A stretch of 64,000 nucleotides of DNA, taken from assembly GCA_028823235.1 (NCBI GenBank), contig JAPKBW010000013.1, positions 1 to 64,000 on the forward strand, in the 5' to 3' direction. Made by a program: the position numbers and the translations under genes. A model generated the notes under the pieces. It ran no database searches. It saw only the letters and a list, made by a program, of their open reading frames with translations, and was not told the DNA's origin. Positions 8,817 through 20,698 of the stretch are shown here, one piece after another. Position 1 is the first letter of the stretch; each line of letters starts with the position of its first letter. This stretch comes from Longimicrobiales bacterium (GTDB lineage: Bacteria > Gemmatimonadota > Gemmatimonadetes > Longimicrobiales > Gaopeijiaceae).

Positions 8817-9404
8817 GATCCTTCCTTATCGTATCGCTTCACTGTGCCCTGCAAGCGCGCGCCCGCAACAGGTCAAGATAAGGGACCTTGCCCGAGGTGG
8901 GAATCAAGCCTGCAGACAAACCTGCCCGGTGATGGCCGTCGCATAGCTTCTACTAAAACAGCGCGGTTCATTCGGCGCCGCAGTGTGCCTCTTCTGGATC
9001 GGCACCGCGCTGGTCGGTTCCGGCGCCTGAACTGCCGACACCAGGCCCAGATACTTCCTCTGTTATCAACGTTCGAACCAGTCGATGCAGATAGCCACAA
9101 CTGGACCGTGGTGCCGATGAAATACGGCAGGCTTTCGAAGGATGAGGCGATCGGTGACGTCATGCAGCAAGCCCGGATGATCGCAATGACAATGTCACTG
9201 ATCCTCAGCGCAGGTATTCTGCGCATCATGGCGCAGACGCGACCCTCCGGTGCCGCCCGTGAGGAAGTAAATAAAGAGTCCCGCTTTCAGGCCTTTGCAA
9301 AAGAAGACGCAAGGGAATAGCGCGCACTCTCCCCACGCTGCTCAGCGCAGGCTTTATCCCAACGCTTGTCTTTGCTTCAAGCGATACAAACGTCACCCGG
9401 TAAA
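8817..9404. other. Gene-poor stretch between the unknown gene and the tRNA
   Basis: About 590 bases without a convincing gene. It should include the promoter for the leftward operon starting at 8816. A six-base hairpin (CGCTTG/CAAGCG) spans 9363-9383. A possible small plus-strand reading frame is listed separately. I see no recognisable RNA. Confidence 0.5.
9117..9320 (+). CDS. Possible small single-helix membrane protein
   Basis: A reading frame of 67 residues starting MKYGRLSKDEAI. It has a hydrophobic stretch (RMIAMTMSLILSAGILRIM, about residues 21-39) between charged ends, as in small membrane proteins. No good ribosome site precedes the ATG. The frame stays open far upstream, but only as the antisense of the minus-strand genes. 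A hairpin at 9405-9438 lies 85 bases after the stop and could terminate transcription in this direction. It may be spurious. Confidence 0.22.
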   Translation: MKYGRLSKDEAIGDVMQQARMIAMTMSLILSAGILRIMAQTRPSGAAREEVNKESRFQAFAKEDARE

Positions 9405-9438
9405 GAAAATGGCCCCCACCGAAGTAGAGGCCATTTTC
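9405..9438 (-). terminator. Bidirectional-looking terminator behind the tRNA gene
   Basis: A perfect ten-base inverted repeat (GAAAATGGCC, 14-base loop, GGCCATTTTC) starts about 20 bases past the tRNA 3' end. The A-rich and T-rich flanks give a hairpin followed by T-rich sequence on either strand. It would end the leftward tRNA transcript and could also stop rightward transcription. Confidence 0.7.
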
Positions 9439-9458
9439 GACTGGCCGCACTGGGCCAG

Positions 9459-9532
9459 TGCCGGAGGAGGGACTTGAACCCCCGACACGCGGATTATGAT
9501 TCCGCTGCTCTAACCAGCTGAGCTACTCCGGC
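9459..9532 (-). tRNA. tRNA-Met (anticodon CAT)
   Basis: A complete 74-base cloverleaf can be folded by hand. The acceptor is GCCGGAG pairing with CTCCGGC, with discriminator A. The D stem is GCTC/GAGC. The anticodon stem is GCGGA/TCCGC around loop ATCATAA, giving anticodon CAT. The T arm has loop TTCAAGT. CCA is not encoded. Acceptor positions 4 and 5 are G rather than the C-C recognised in TilS-modified tRNA-Ile2 of E. coli. Elongator tRNA-Met is therefore favoured over initiator or Ile2, but not proven. Confidence 0.92.
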
Positions 9533-9612
9533 AGGGGCGAAAAATCATGGCGGCCTGAACCGATGTCAACGCCATGGGGTAAGGGGCACTCACCCCGCGG
9601 CAGGAGAACTCG

Positions 9613-10554
9613 ATGGACCTCACCGTACTGCTTATCGTCGCTACCGTCTCAGCCGTCGGCGCAGTCCTCACCAGCGTCCGAGTTCTGTTTGAATACGAGC
9701 GCGGAGTCGTCTTCAGGCTCGGAAAGCTCACACGAGCCAAGGGACCCGGTCTCATTTTTCTGGTGCCATTCGGCATCGATCGCCTCAAGAAGATGGACCT
9801 GCGCATCGTTGCGCTCGACATCGCCCCGCAGGACACGATCACGAAAGACAACGTCTCGGTCCGGGTGAACGCTGTTGTCTATTTTCGCGTCGCGGATCCA
9901 ACCAAGGCCGTCATAGAGATCGTGGACTATTACTTCGCTACGAGCCAGCTGGCGCAGACCACGCTCCGATCCGTGATCGGCCAATCGGAGCTTGACGAGC
10001 TGCTCGCAGAGCGTGAGCGAATCAATGAGGTGGTCAGAGTGATCATCGACGAAGGTACCGATCGGTGGGGCATCGAGGTCACTGGAGTCGAGATCAAGGA
10101 CATCGACCTGCCACAGGAAATGAAGCGGTCCATGGCCAAGCAGGCTGAAGCGGAGCGGGAACGCCGGGCAAAGGTCATCAACGCTGAGGGTGAGTATCAG
10201 GCGTCCACAAAGCTCGTGCAGGCTGCGGAGATCATTGAACAGTTCCCCGTCGCCATGCAGCTGCGGTTTCTCCAGACCGTGAGCGAGGTCGCGGTGGAGA
10301 ACAACTCCACAACGATTTTCCCGATCCCGATCGATCTCTTTACTCCGTTCATTTCGGAGGGGAAGCCCGCATCACCCGATGCTCGCGCCAAAGCGCTCAA
10401 GGCTGCGACGGACGCGATGGTCTCGAAACTCCCGGCGCCTGACGCCGCAGCGGCCGCACTTCGTGATGGAGTACCTGGCGGCTCGAGGATCGGACCAGCC
10501 GACCCGAATGCCGAGCAGGGGATGCCCGCGGAAGCGGACACCGAAAAAGTCTAG
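9613..10554 (+). CDS. SPFH/Band 7 protein (slipin, stomatin-like)
   Basis: A membrane-scaffold protein of the slipin family that oligomerises in lipid domains. An N-terminal hydrophobic segment (about residues 4-24) precedes the SPFH domain (about 25-185) with the [11 protein letters not shown] and [10 protein letters not shown] signatures, and [16 protein letters not shown] coiled region (about 170-205, [18 protein letters not shown]) and a Pro/Ala-rich tail follow. AGGAG precedes the ATG by six bases. It is the only confident plus-strand protein gene in the window. It ends five bases from the converging ftsB-like gene. The usual nfeD partner is not adjacent. Confidence 0.92.
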   Translation: MDLTVLLIVATVSAVGAVLTSVRVLFEYERGVVFRLGKLTRAKGPGLIFLVPFGIDRLKKMDLRIVALDIAPQDTITKDNVSVRVNAVVYFRVADPTKAVIEIVDYYFATSQLAQTTLRSVIGQSELDELLAERERINEVVRVIIDEGTDRWGIEVTGVEIKDIDLPQEMKRSMAKQAEAERERRAKVINAEGEYQASTKLVQAAEIIEQFPVAMQLRFLQTVSEVAVENNSTTIFPIPIDLFTPFISEGKPASPDARAKALKAATDAMVSKLPAPDAAAAALRDGVPGGSRIGPADPNAEQGMPAEADTEKV

Positions 10555-10559
10555 CCGCG

Positions 10560-10901
10560 CTATCGAATGGGCCTTGGCATCGCCTCAGGTTCAACGTCGG
10601 GCTCGGCGAACCGGTACAGTGTTTCGCCGTCTCGAATCATACCGAAGTCCTCGCGAGCGACCCGCTCGATGGTCGCAGCGTCGTTCTCGAGGAGGTCCAC
10701 CCAGGCCGACAGCGAGTCGATCTCTTGCTGAACCTCGGAAAGCTCCCACTCCTCGACATCGATGTCGGCCCGGACACTACGTAGCTCGAATGCGGAGTAC
10801 TCGCCACCGAAAACCGCATAGTAGGCTGCCAGAGCAAGTATGCTCGGAACGACCAGTCGCTTTATCGACAACGACAGGCCGGCATTCCGTCTACGTCCCA
10901 T
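10560..10901 (-). CDS. Septum formation initiator (FtsB/DivIC) family protein
   Basis: A 113-residue bitopic protein of the divisome. A basic N-terminus is followed by a membrane helix (about residues 16-32), then a coiled coil (about 40-75) rich in Glu and Leu, then the EDFGMIRDGETLYRF motif characteristic of FtsB/DivIC. It lies five bases downstream of eno, the same eno-ftsB arrangement found in many Proteobacteria. It should link FtsL/FtsQ-type proteins at the septum. Confidence 0.85.
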   Translation of the reverse strand: MGRRRNAGLSLSIKRLVVPSILALAAYYAVFGGEYSAFELRSVRADIDVEEWELSEVQQEIDSLSAWVDLLENDAATIERVAREDFGMIRDGETLYRFAEPDVEPEAMPRPIR

Positions 10902-10906
10902 ATGAG

Positions 10907-12940
<2,034 letters not shown>

Positions 12941-12941
<1 letters not shown>

Positions 12942-13948
12942 CAGGCGGCCTCTGGGCTCGGGTGCTTGTCAGGCTCGAAGGGCCAGTGGTCGAAACCACC
13001 GGCACTGGCCTCAGTCCGGGTGCCGTCGGCGGATCGGAGCCACACCCCATCGCCGACCGCGACTGTACCTACTCGAGTGACTCGCAAACCGTAGCGTTCG
13101 GCGAAATAGCCCACATCGACCACGTCCGGGTCGGTGACGAAGCAGAGTTCGTAATCCTCCCCTCCATGTAGCGCGAGGTCGAGAGCGTCGTCGGGTCCCA
13201 GCGCTTCCACGACCAGGTCGTCGACCGGCACGCGGTCTGTTTCGATCGTGATCTCGACACCTGAAGCTGCCGCTATGTGGGCTAGGTCGCCCGCCAGGCC
13301 GTCAGACAGATCGATCATCGCGTCGACGACCTCCTGTTCAACAAGGCAGCGCGCGGCCTCAACCCGGGGAACCGGGACCGCGAACCGGGCCCTCAGTTCC
13401 GGCGTGGGTTCCGCCCCGGACTGCCAGATGTGGACGGCGGCGGCGCTCGCACCGAGTGAGCCCGTGACCCAAACGTGGTCGCCGGGTTCGGCGCCGTCGC
13501 GCTGGACAGGCCAACCGGCGCGCCCAAGGGCAACGACGTCCAGCATGAGCGGACCGGGCGAACGGGACACATCGCCCCCGATCACACAGGCGCCGACGGT
13601 CGCTGCCATCGCGCGAACGCCGGCATTGATCTCCTCGAGGTCCACGGCACCGCCAAGAGGAGCCGCTGTGGAGAGGAGAAGGGCTACCGGATTCGCCGCC
13701 ATCGCCGCCATGTCGGACAGCGCGGCAGCCGCAGCCCGATAGCCGATCTCACGGTCAGTCAGCCAGGAGCGGCGAAAATGAACGTCCTCGACAGCCATGT
13801 CCGTGCTGATCACCCAGCCTCCCTCGAGCACCGCCGCATCGTCTCCGGGACCAATCAGGACATCGTGCGGCATGGGGCCGTCCTCGGCGATGAACCGACG
13901 GATCAATTCGAACTCGCCACCGCCGCCCAGATGGGCACTCAGGCCCAT
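12941..13948 (-). CDS. thiL: Thiamine-monophosphate kinase
   Basis: Phosphorylates thiamine monophosphate to thiamine pyrophosphate. The ThiL/PurM-like fold is shown by GPGDDAAVL, STDMAVEDVHF, the GGDVSRSPGP nucleotide loop, DLSDGLAGDL and HGGEDYELCF. I place the start at the ATG at 13948, with GGAG six bases upstream, giving 335 residues, close to the family's usual length. An ATG at 13960 is possible. The open frame runs further upstream but only inside the neighbouring nnrD gene. It lies 28 bases from that gene. Confidence 0.92.
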
Positions 13949-13976
13949 GGTCGACTCCATGAGCGGCCAAGACAGT

Positions 13977-15542
13977 TCAGCGCGGCGGGTCCGCGTCGAA
14001 GTGGACGAACGGAAAGGCGAGGTCGGATGACGAATCTCCGTCTTCAGCGAGTGCATCGGGAAGGAAACGTGTGACGTCGGACGGCGTAAGGCCCACCCCA
14101 CGCGCTGCGAGATGGGCGGCCCTCCCGGAAAGATACAACCCGAGCGCTCCCGCGACGTCGGGCCCCAGGCCCTGAGCCAGAAGCGTCGCGCACACACCTG
14201 ATAGCGTGTCGCCCATTCCCGCCACGGCTAGGTCAGACGAACTCTGCGTGTCGATCAAGACAGGTCTGCCCGGAGCCCCGACGATCGACGGCGCGCCCTT
14301 GTAGAGCACGGCACACCCAAACCGCGAGACCGCTGACTCGACGGTGGCCATTGGATCGCTCTTCGTCACTCCAAGAAGTCGCTCCATCTCACCCGGGTGG
14401 GGGGTAAGTAAGACGGACCGAGTCGGTGTAACCGAACTCAGGTCGATCGACCGAGCGGCGACAAGGTTCAGGGCGTCCGCGTCCAAAAGGACCGGGCAGT
14501 CCCCCGCCGCGAGTACCCGGTCGAGTGCGGCGCTGGCGGCCTCGCCCCCCCCGAGCCCCGGCCCGACCACGATCGCGTCGCTCTGTGCGCACACGGTGCC
14601 AACGTCGTCCGGGTCGTCCCAAGCAAGGAACATTGCCTCAGGAAGCGCCGTCTGGATGATCTCCCGATTCTCAACCGCCGACGCAATGCGAACGAGACCT
14701 GCACCCGCCGCGAACGCGGCCCGGGCCGCCAGGATGACGGCACCTGCCATCCCTACCTGACCGCCGATGATCAACACACGAGCTTCACGATTCTTGTGCG
14801 TGTCGGTGGTTCGTCTGGGTATTCGGCTTCCTGCCCATTCCGGTGTTACGACCAATGCATTCGCATGGTCCCAGCCCAGAGGTGGGAACCCGATCTCCAC
14901 GGCGACGTGTCGCCCAGCGAAGCCTCGTCCAGGGTGAAGGAGCGATCCGATTTTTGGAGATCCGAACGCGATCGTGACCGCAGCCTGAACAACGTCACCT
15001 TCCACCAGGCCGGTATCTGAGTCCACACCGGAAGGCACGTCGAGCGCAAGCACTGGCACCTTGGAGTCATTCACTCGTCGAATGACCGCCGCTTGGCGTT
15101 CACGCGGGGCACCGCGAGCCCCGGTGCCGAGCAACCCGTCCACAACCACCGTGCCGGGAGCCAGTAGCCGCGACCACCCGGCCTCATCGAGTTCGTGGTC
15201 CGCAACGATGTTCAAAGACCAACCATGGAGAAGTGGGTCAGTCATGTCGCGGTCCGAGACCGCTACGGCCCGCACGCGATAGCCCCAGCTCTGCAGTGTC
15301 CGAAGTACGACCAACGCATCGCCGCCATTATTCCCGTCACCGACCAGACCTGTGACTGTGGCACCCGAGTACAGCAGATCAAGCAGAATCGCAGCGCAGC
15401 GTCCAGCATTCTCCATGAGGACCGGTTGAGGCACGCCGATTTCGTCGATCGAGCGCGCATCGAACCGTGACGCCTCAGCGCCGGTTTGCGCGTACACGTC
15501 ACCCAGACCATACGGCCGTAAACCGGGAGACTCAGGCCTCAT
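13977..15542 (-). CDS. nnr: Bifunctional NAD(P)H-hydrate epimerase / ADP-dependent NAD(P)H-hydrate dehydratase
   Basis: Repairs hydrated NADH and NADPH. The N-terminal YjeF_N epimerase domain (about residues 15-230) shows ENAGRCAA, GDGNNGGDALV and DVPSGVDSDTG. The C-terminal carbohydrate-kinase-like dehydratase domain (about 240-510) shows VVGPGLGG, LDADALNL, TPHPGEMERLLG and AGMGDTLSGV. The 521-residue fusion is the common bacterial form. In most relatives the last loop reads GSGDVL, so the Met and Thr here are mild variations. Confidence 0.95.
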   Translation of the reverse strand: MRPESPGLRPYGLGDVYAQTGAEASRFDARSIDEIGVPQPVLMENAGRCAAILLDLLYSGATVTGLVGDGNNGGDALVVLRTLQSWGYRVRAVAVSDRDMTDPLLHGWSLNIVADHELDEAGWSRLLAPGTVVVDGLLGTGARGAPRERQAAVIRRVNDSKVPVLALDVPSGVDSDTGLVEGDVVQAAVTIAFGSPKIGSLLHPGRGFAGRHVAVEIGFPPLGWDHANALVVTPEWAGSRIPRRTTDTHKNREARVLIIGGQVGMAGAVILAARAAFAAGAGLVRIASAVENREIIQTALPEAMFLAWDDPDDVGTVCAQSDAIVVGPGLGGGEAASAALDRVLAAGDCPVLLDADALNLVAARSIDLSSVTPTRSVLLTPHPGEMERLLGVTKSDPMATVESAVSRFGCAVLYKGAPSIVGAPGRPVLIDTQSSSDLAVAGMGDTLSGVCATLLAQGLGPDVAGALGLYLSGRAAHLAARGVGLTPSDVTRFLPDALAEDGDSSSDLAFPFVHFDADPPR

Positions 15543-15598
15543 GTTCGGTTAACAACAGAGCCACGTGTTCGCGCGACACCGGGGGGGAGGGGCGAGCT

Positions 15599-15802
15599 CT
15601 ACTTGTAGCTCTGCCCGATCTGCCGCCCGAGCGTGATCTCACCGTTATCGATGCGGATGTTGAACCCACACTCCGGGTTCGAACAAACCCATGCCTTGTA
15701 TTGAATCGGCGCTCCATCCCTCCCGTAGTCCGAGAGCGGAAGCAACAGTCCGTCGTCGCACTTCTGGCAGCCGGGAAAACCATTGTCTGACACCATCTTC
15801 AT
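15599..15802 (-). CDS. Small zinc-ribbon protein of unknown function
   Basis: A 67-residue protein with two cysteine pairs. One is CQKC near residue 12 and the other a CSNPEC knuckle near residue 40, a spacing typical of a zinc ribbon of the kind found in topoisomerase or small nucleic-acid-binding proteins. The residues between and after are basic and polar. The first ATG is very close to a GGAGGGG; the second ATG (15796) sits six bases behind it and may be the true start. No partner is evident beyond the nnr gene downstream. Confidence 0.65.
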   Translation of the reverse strand: MKMVSDNGFPGCQKCDDGLLLPLSDYGRDGAPIQYKAWVCSNPECGFNIRIDNGEITLGRQIGQSYK

Positions 15803-15901
15803 CCCCTCCCATGAGCTTCGACGACCCTGGTCGTCGGGTTGCCCGGAACAGCCGGGCCCGTCTTGGTTATCCAGCCCATCACAGAGCTGAGCCGATTCAC
15901 T

Positions 15902-16282
15902 TCAGGAGTGAGCATTCCATGGATAGTTCGTCTCAAAAACGTCTTCGAAGTCGAACACATCCGCAAAAGCCTCCGGACCATCGTCATCCTCTTTGACAAG
16001 AATCCCCTGCTCCACCATCGCGAACACAACGTGCCCCACGTCCTCTGTCTCGTGGATACCCCAGTGCTCCAGTACGGTCCCGGCGAGCACGCCATACTGT
16101 CCCAACGCCAGCTCTCGAACGCCTTCGCTGAGTTCACGTCCCGAAATGTGACGGGGCTCTCCGAGAGACTGAATGACCGAATGCAACGCCATCATGACAA
16201 ACTCGTAGGAGCGCGCGTGGAAACGCGGGTTCCGCTCCTGGAGCTGGTCGAGTACCTCTTCGTGAAATTGCAGTCCGTTCAT
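15902..16282 (-). CDS. Minf_1886 family protein (uncharacterised)
   Basis: A 126-residue protein that matches, from memory, the uncharacterised Minf_1886 family seen in Planctomycetes, Verrucomicrobia and related phyla. The recognisable parts are the N-terminal FHEEVLDQL...DPR/NPRFH-like segment, RHISGRELSEGVRELAL, and VLEHWGIHETEDVGHVVF (about residues 68-85). A C-terminal acidic tail ends in an aromatic FETNYPW. No function is established. It follows glyA in the same direction with a gap of 36 bases. Confidence 0.75.
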   Translation of the reverse strand: MNGLQFHEEVLDQLQERNPRFHARSYEFVMMALHSVIQSLGEPRHISGRELSEGVRELALGQYGVLAGTVLEHWGIHETEDVGHVVFAMVEQGILVKEDDDGPEAFADVFDFEDVFETNYPWNAHS

Positions 16283-16318
16283 AGCCCAAATGTGCTAAAC
16301 GACAGCGCTGTTCGCTAG

Positions 16319-17575
16319 TCAGCCGCGCTCAAGTTCGGGATACAACGGAAATCTATCGCACAGCTCGGTGACGCTGGCCCGAACCGCCGCGATGCGCACC
16401 TGGTCATCAGGAGCACTCAGCACCTCTGACACCCAGTCGGCGATCTGCTCCATCTCGGGCTGCTTCATTCCACGAGACGTCAGTGCGGGGGTGCCGATTC
16501 GCAGCCCGGAGGTCACGAATGGCGACCGAGTCTCCGCGGGCACCGTGTTCTTGTTCACGGTGATACCCGCAGCCTCCAGTGCCTCTTCCGCGGCCTTTCC
16601 CGTCAGTTCGTCATGACTCTGGCGAAGATCGACCAACAGGAAGTGGATGTCGGTCCCACCGCTGACAAGGTTGAAGCCGTGCTCAATGAGTCCCGCGCCC
16701 AATGCCTGAGCGTTCGCAATCACCTGGCCAGAGTAGTCCGCGAAGTCCGGGCTCAACGCTTCGCGGAACGCCACCGCCTTACCCGCGATCACATGCATGA
16801 GTGGCCCGCCCTGCATGAACGGGAACACCGACTTGTCGATGCCCTTCGCGTGCTCCTCCCGGCATAGGATCAGCCCCCCCCGGGGCCCTCGAAGCGTCTT
16901 GTGCGTTGTCGTCGTCACCACATCGGCGTATGGCACCGGCGAGGGGTGGTGACCGGTCGCGACGAGGCCTGCGATGTGCGCCATATCGACCAGCAAGGTC
17001 GCGCCCACCTCTCGAGCGATCTCACCAAAAGCCGAGAAGTCGATGGCGCGCGGATAAGCACTCGCACCGGCCACAATCATTTTGGGGCGCTCAGCCTTGG
17101 CTCTGCTTCGAACCATGTCGTAGTCGAGCAGGTCGTCCTCTTCTCGCACGCCATAGGACGACACGGAGAAGAGCTGGCCACTGAAGTTCACCGGGGAGCC
17201 GTGTGTCAGGTGTCCACCGTGACTCAGATCCATACCGAGGATCTTGTCTCCCGGATCGAGAAACGTGAAATACGCAGCCATATTGGCCTGCGCGCCCGAG
17301 TGCGGTTGCACGTTCGCATGTTCGGCTCCGAACAGCTCCTTCGCTCGGTCACGCGCGTGCGTCTCGGCAACGTCCACAAACTCGCAGCCGCCGTAGTACC
17401 TGCGACCAGGGAGGCCTTCGGCATACTTGTTCGTCATGACGGAGCCCACGGCCTCAAGTACCGGACGCGACACGAAGTTCTCCGACGCGATCAATTCGAG
17501 CCCGTCGCCCTGACGACCCGCTTCCGCCACGATAGCCTCGTAGATTTCGGGGTCGAACTCTTTCAGGTGATCCAT
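16319..17575 (-). CDS. glyA: Serine hydroxymethyltransferase
   Basis: A PLP enzyme converting serine and tetrahydrofolate to glycine and methylene-tetrahydrofolate. Signatures include [47 protein letters not shown] and the PLP-lysine motif [11 protein letters not shown] (about residue 225). It is 418 residues long. The gene ends where the Minf_1886-type gene begins and starts four bases after the dehydrogenase gene to its right, so the two are probably co-transcribed. Confidence 0.97.
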   Translation of the reverse strand: MDHLKEFDPEIYEAIVAEAGRQGDGLELIASENFVSRPVLEAVGSVMTNKYAEGLPGRRYYGGCEFVDVAETHARDRAKELFGAEHANVQPHSGAQANMAAYFTFLDPGDKILGMDLSHGGHLTHGSPVNFSGQLFSVSSYGVREEDDLLDYDMVRSRAKAERPKMIVAGASAYPRAIDFSAFGEIAREVGATLLVDMAHIAGLVATGHHPSPVPYADVVTTTTHKTLRGPRGGLILCREEHAKGIDKSVFPFMQGGPLMHVIAGKAVAFREALSPDFADYSGQVIANAQALGAGLIEHGFNLVSGGTDIHFLLVDLRQSHDELTGKAAEEALEAAGITVNKNTVPAETRSPFVTSGLRIGTPALTSRGMKQPEMEQIADWVSEVLSAPDDQVRIAAVRASVTELCDRFPLYPELERG

Positions 17576-17579
17576 CTGC

Positions 17580-18635
17580 CTACCAGGTACGCTGCAGGTG
17601 CCTTGCTTCCATCACCCTTCGTTCAGCTTCCTTATTCGCAGCGGCGTGTGTTCCGATACCCTCGGATTTCGCCAGATCGAAGATACGGAGCAGCGTGTTG
17701 TAGATGTCACCGGCCTTGCGCTTGCTACGCTCGGCAGTCCACTCGTGGATCTCACCGTAGACATTGATGAGTCCGCCCGCGTTGATCACGTAGTCGGGAG
17801 CATAGAGAATCCCGCGCTCATTGATCGCAGGCCCGTGGACCTGCCCTCTGGCGAGAACGTTGTTCGCCGCACCGGCGATGATATCGAACTTCAGTCGGTC
17901 GATCGTGTCGTCATTCACGACCGCACCGAGTGCGCATGGCGCATAGATATCCGCCTCCGTGTCGTACACCGCCTCCGGGGCGATCGCGGTCGCGCCGAAC
18001 TCCTCCACAACCCGATCGACACGGGCCTGATCAATGTCCGTCACGGTCAGCCTGGCGCCTTCCTTGGCGAGGTCCTCGCACAGGCAGTAGCCAACGTGTC
18101 CGAGCCCCTGGACCAGGACATGCTTATCGGCCAAAGAGTCGTTGCCGTAGCGAGCCGCAGCCGACGCCTTGATGCCGACGTACACGCCGTATGCGGTCAC
18201 TGGTGATGGATCACCCGAGCGCCCGAGAAGTCCGACGGCATGATCGGTTTCCATCGACACGAACTCCATATCGTCCGGCGAGGTACCGACGTCTTCAGCG
18301 GTGATGTACCGGCCGCCAAGAGCTTCAACAGCTCGCCCGTGCGCGCGAAAGACCATCTCCCGATCGATCATTTTGTTGTCGCCCCAGATGACAGACTTTC
18401 CGCCGCCGAGGTTCAGGCCTGTGATCGCGGCCTTATAGGTCATGCCGCGGGAGAGCCTGAGTGCGTCGACTACAGCTGCTTCGTCGGACTCATAGTTCCA
18501 GAAACGGGTGCCACCCAGCGCCGGACCGAGCGTCGTATCGTGGATCGCAATGATGCCCCGGTACCCAAGTTCCGGATCGTTCCAGAACGAGAGTTGCTCA
18601 TGATTCCGATGAGACATCAGATCGAATATTTTCAT
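17580..18635 (-). CDS. Leu/Phe/Val (Glu-family) amino-acid dehydrogenase
   Basis: An NAD-dependent oxidative deaminase of the leucine/valine dehydrogenase type that feeds branched-chain 2-oxoacids into catabolism. Features are the N-terminal dimerisation domain with [12 protein letters not shown]-like residues, the catalytic Lys in [16 protein letters not shown], and a Rossmann domain with GLGHVGYCL (about residue 178) and a terminal [11 protein letters not shown]. It is 351 residues long. It sits 12 bases after an acyl-CoA dehydrogenase gene, which supports a catabolic branched-chain role. The amino-acid preference is not determinable here. Confidence 0.9.
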   Translation of the reverse strand: MKIFDLMSHRNHEQLSFWNDPELGYRGIIAIHDTTLGPALGGTRFWNYESDEAAVVDALRLSRGMTYKAAITGLNLGGGKSVIWGDNKMIDREMVFRAHGRAVEALGGRYITAEDVGTSPDDMEFVSMETDHAVGLLGRSGDPSPVTAYGVYVGIKASAAARYGNDSLADKHVLVQGLGHVGYCLCEDLAKEGARLTVTDIDQARVDRVVEEFGATAIAPEAVYDTEADIYAPCALGAVVNDDTIDRLKFDIIAGAANNVLARGQVHGPAINERGILYAPDYVINAGGLINVYGEIHEWTAERSKRKAGDIYNTLLRIFDLAKSEGIGTHAAANKEAERRVMEARHLQRTW

Positions 18636-18647
18636 ATTCTGCTCCTT

Positions 18648-19817
18648 CTATTGATTCTGACCGCCAGCGTCGCGGAGGATCTCAGCAGCGATGATTTGGC
18701 GCATGATTTCGTTCGTTCCTTCATAAATCTCCGCGCCCTTGGCGTCACGGAGAAGGCGCTCGACCGGGTAGTGTTTCATATACCCGTAGCCACCGTAGAT
18801 CTGAATCGCTTCGTCCGCCGCAAAACTCGCGGCTTCCGACGCTGCGAGCTTAGCCATGGCCGCACGAGCGGTGACGCCTCGGACTCCTCTGCGTGACCCG
18901 CTCGTGGTCAATGCCGTCCACGCCTTCGCGGCCTCGTGCGCGAGGGCACGCCCTCCCGCGAGCCGCTGTGCAGAATCAGCCAACTTGGCCTGGAGCGCCC
19001 CGAACCGGGCGATCGGAGTTCCGAACTGCTCCCGCTCGAGGGCATATGTGGCGGCGTGCTCCATCGCAGCCCTTCCAACCCCTACGGCCTGCGCCGCGAC
19101 ACCAATGCGACCCACGTCGAGCGCCTCGAGAGCATACCGCAGCCCCGAGTCTAGTTCGCCAAGCAGGGCGTCGGCACCGACACCCACGCCATCTAGAGAG
19201 ACCCGGACCGTCTGTGACGCGCGCAGCCCGAGCATCTTTTCCTGAGCGCCTACGTGGTAGCCCTCGGCATCCGGTGACACGAGGAACACGCTCAGACCGT
19301 CCTCTGAAGTCCTCGCAAACACGAGAACCAGCCCGGCTCGACCACCGTTCGTGATCCAGCGTTTTTCCCCGTCGAGGCGCCATCCGTCACCGTCACGCGT
19401 CGCGGTCGTGGCAACCGACGAAGCGTCCGATCCGGCGTCAGGTTCGGAAAGAGCGAACGCTCCGAGGCAATCTCCTGCAGCCATCTGTGGAAGCCATTGA
19501 GTTTTTTGCTCTTCCGTACCGCGCTTGAGCACCAAATCGGTCACGGGCCCGTTGTGGATTGCGACACTCAGCGCCACCGCCGCGTCTCCCCAGGACAGCT
19601 CTTCCAGCACGATCAGGTACGTCGATAGATCGAAGCCGAGCCCGCCGTGCTCCTCCGGAATCAGCATCCCAAGGAATCCCGACTCGGCCAGCTTTGTAAA
19701 GACCTCAGGATCGAGGGCTCGGGCTGCGTCCCACTCGGCCGTATGCGGGCGTAGCTCCGCTTTCGCGAAGTCCCTCGCCAGCGCCTGCAGCTCGAGCTGC
19801 TCGTCCGTCAGCATCAC
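18648..19817 (-). CDS. Acyl-CoA dehydrogenase
   Basis: A flavoprotein introducing a trans-2 double bond into acyl-CoA. All three family domains are present. The N-terminal helical part reads LTDEQLELQALARDFA. The middle FAD domain has GAFALSEPDAGSDASS and KRWITNGGRA. The C-terminal helical domain has the catalytic Glu in YEGTNEIMRQIIA. The 389 residues are typical of short/branched-chain enzymes. It lies between the amino-acid dehydrogenase and the 3-hydroxyacyl-CoA dehydrogenase, matching a fatty-acid or branched-chain acyl-CoA route. Confidence 0.94.
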   Translation of the reverse strand: MMLTDEQLELQALARDFAKAELRPHTAEWDAARALDPEVFTKLAESGFLGMLIPEEHGGLGFDLSTYLIVLEELSWGDAAVALSVAIHNGPVTDLVLKRGTEEQKTQWLPQMAAGDCLGAFALSEPDAGSDASSVATTATRDGDGWRLDGEKRWITNGGRAGLVLVFARTSEDGLSVFLVSPDAEGYHVGAQEKMLGLRASQTVRVSLDGVGVGADALLGELDSGLRYALEALDVGRIGVAAQAVGVGRAAMEHAATYALEREQFGTPIARFGALQAKLADSAQRLAGGRALAHEAAKAWTALTTSGSRRGVRGVTARAAMAKLAASEAASFAADEAIQIYGGYGYMKHYPVERLLRDAKGAEIYEGTNEIMRQIIAAEILRDAGGQNQ

Positions 19818-19842
19818 CCTTCACTCCTCATCATCATCATCC

Positions 19843-20697
19843 TCAACCGTATGAGTAGAAGCCACGACCGGATTTCCGACCAACCCAACCCGCTGCGACA
19901 TATTTGCGAAGGAGCGGACAGGGACGATAACGGTCATCGCCCAAGTCCCGGTGCAGGACCTCGAGGACATTCAGGCAGGTATCGAGTCCGATCAGATCCG
20001 CGAGTGCCAGAGGGCCCATAGGGTGATTCATTCCCAGCTTCATTACCGTGTCGATGGCTTCAGGCTGAGCGACTCCCTCCATGCACGCGAACACCGCCTC
20101 GTTGATCATCGGCATGAGAACGCGATTCGATACGAATCCGGGGAAGTCGTTGACCTCTACAGGTGTTTTTCCGAGTTCCTCTGAGAGGGCGAGCGTCGCG
20201 GCTGTAGTCTCGTCGCTGGTCGCGAGCCCACGAATGACCTCGACGAGCTTCATGACCGGCACGGGGTTCATGAAGTGCATGCCGATCACGTCCTCGGGGC
20301 GACTCGTCCGCGCCGCGATCTCAGTAATCGAGATCGACGACGTGTTCGACGCGAGGATCGTTCCTGGATCAGTAACCCGATCGAGGGTCTCGAAGATGCC
20401 GTACTTGAGATCTGCACGCTCGGGAACCGCTTCCACGACCAGGTCCACTCCAGTCGATCCTTCTTCAATCGAATTCACAGTTTCGATCCGGCTCAGGGTG
20501 GCGTCCAGCTCAGCCCGATCGATGATCTTCTTTTTCACCTGACGATCCAGATTCCTAGAAATCGTCGCGACGGCAGAAGAGAGTACATCATCCGATAAGT
20601 CGATCAGCCGGACCGACTTCCCGTGCTGGGCCGCGACATGCGCGATCCCGTTGCCCATAGTGCCACCACCAATGACCGCGATTCGATCAATGCTCAT
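19843..20697 (-). CDS. 3-hydroxybutyryl-CoA (3-hydroxyacyl-CoA) dehydrogenase
   Basis: Oxidises 3-hydroxyacyl-CoA to 3-ketoacyl-CoA with NAD(P). The Rossmann loop [15 protein letters not shown] begins at residue 9. The catalytic His lies in [17 protein letters not shown], followed by [17 protein letters not shown] and [14 protein letters not shown]. The 284 residues match the stand-alone bacterial HBD family. It is flanked by acyl-CoA dehydrogenase and, one base away, the CPBP protease gene; the thiolase that would use its product lies about 1.5 kb upstream in the same direction. Confidence 0.93.
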   Translation of the reverse strand: MSIDRIAVIGGGTMGNGIAHVAAQHGKSVRLIDLSDDVLSSAVATISRNLDRQVKKKIIDRAELDATLSRIETVNSIEEGSTGVDLVVEAVPERADLKYGIFETLDRVTDPGTILASNTSSISITEIAARTSRPEDVIGMHFMNPVPVMKLVEVIRGLATSDETTAATLALSEELGKTPVEVNDFPGFVSNRVLMPMINEAVFACMEGVAQPEAIDTVMKLGMNHPMGPLALADLIGLDTCLNVLEVLHRDLGDDRYRPCPLLRKYVAAGWVGRKSGRGFYSYG

Positions 20698-20698
20698 C

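Noticed and set aside
8085-9320. A long plus-strand frame of about 410 codons
   Set aside because: Most of it is antisense to the phosphodiesterase and the 171-residue gene and has the composition of a mirror frame; only the last 67 codons could be real.
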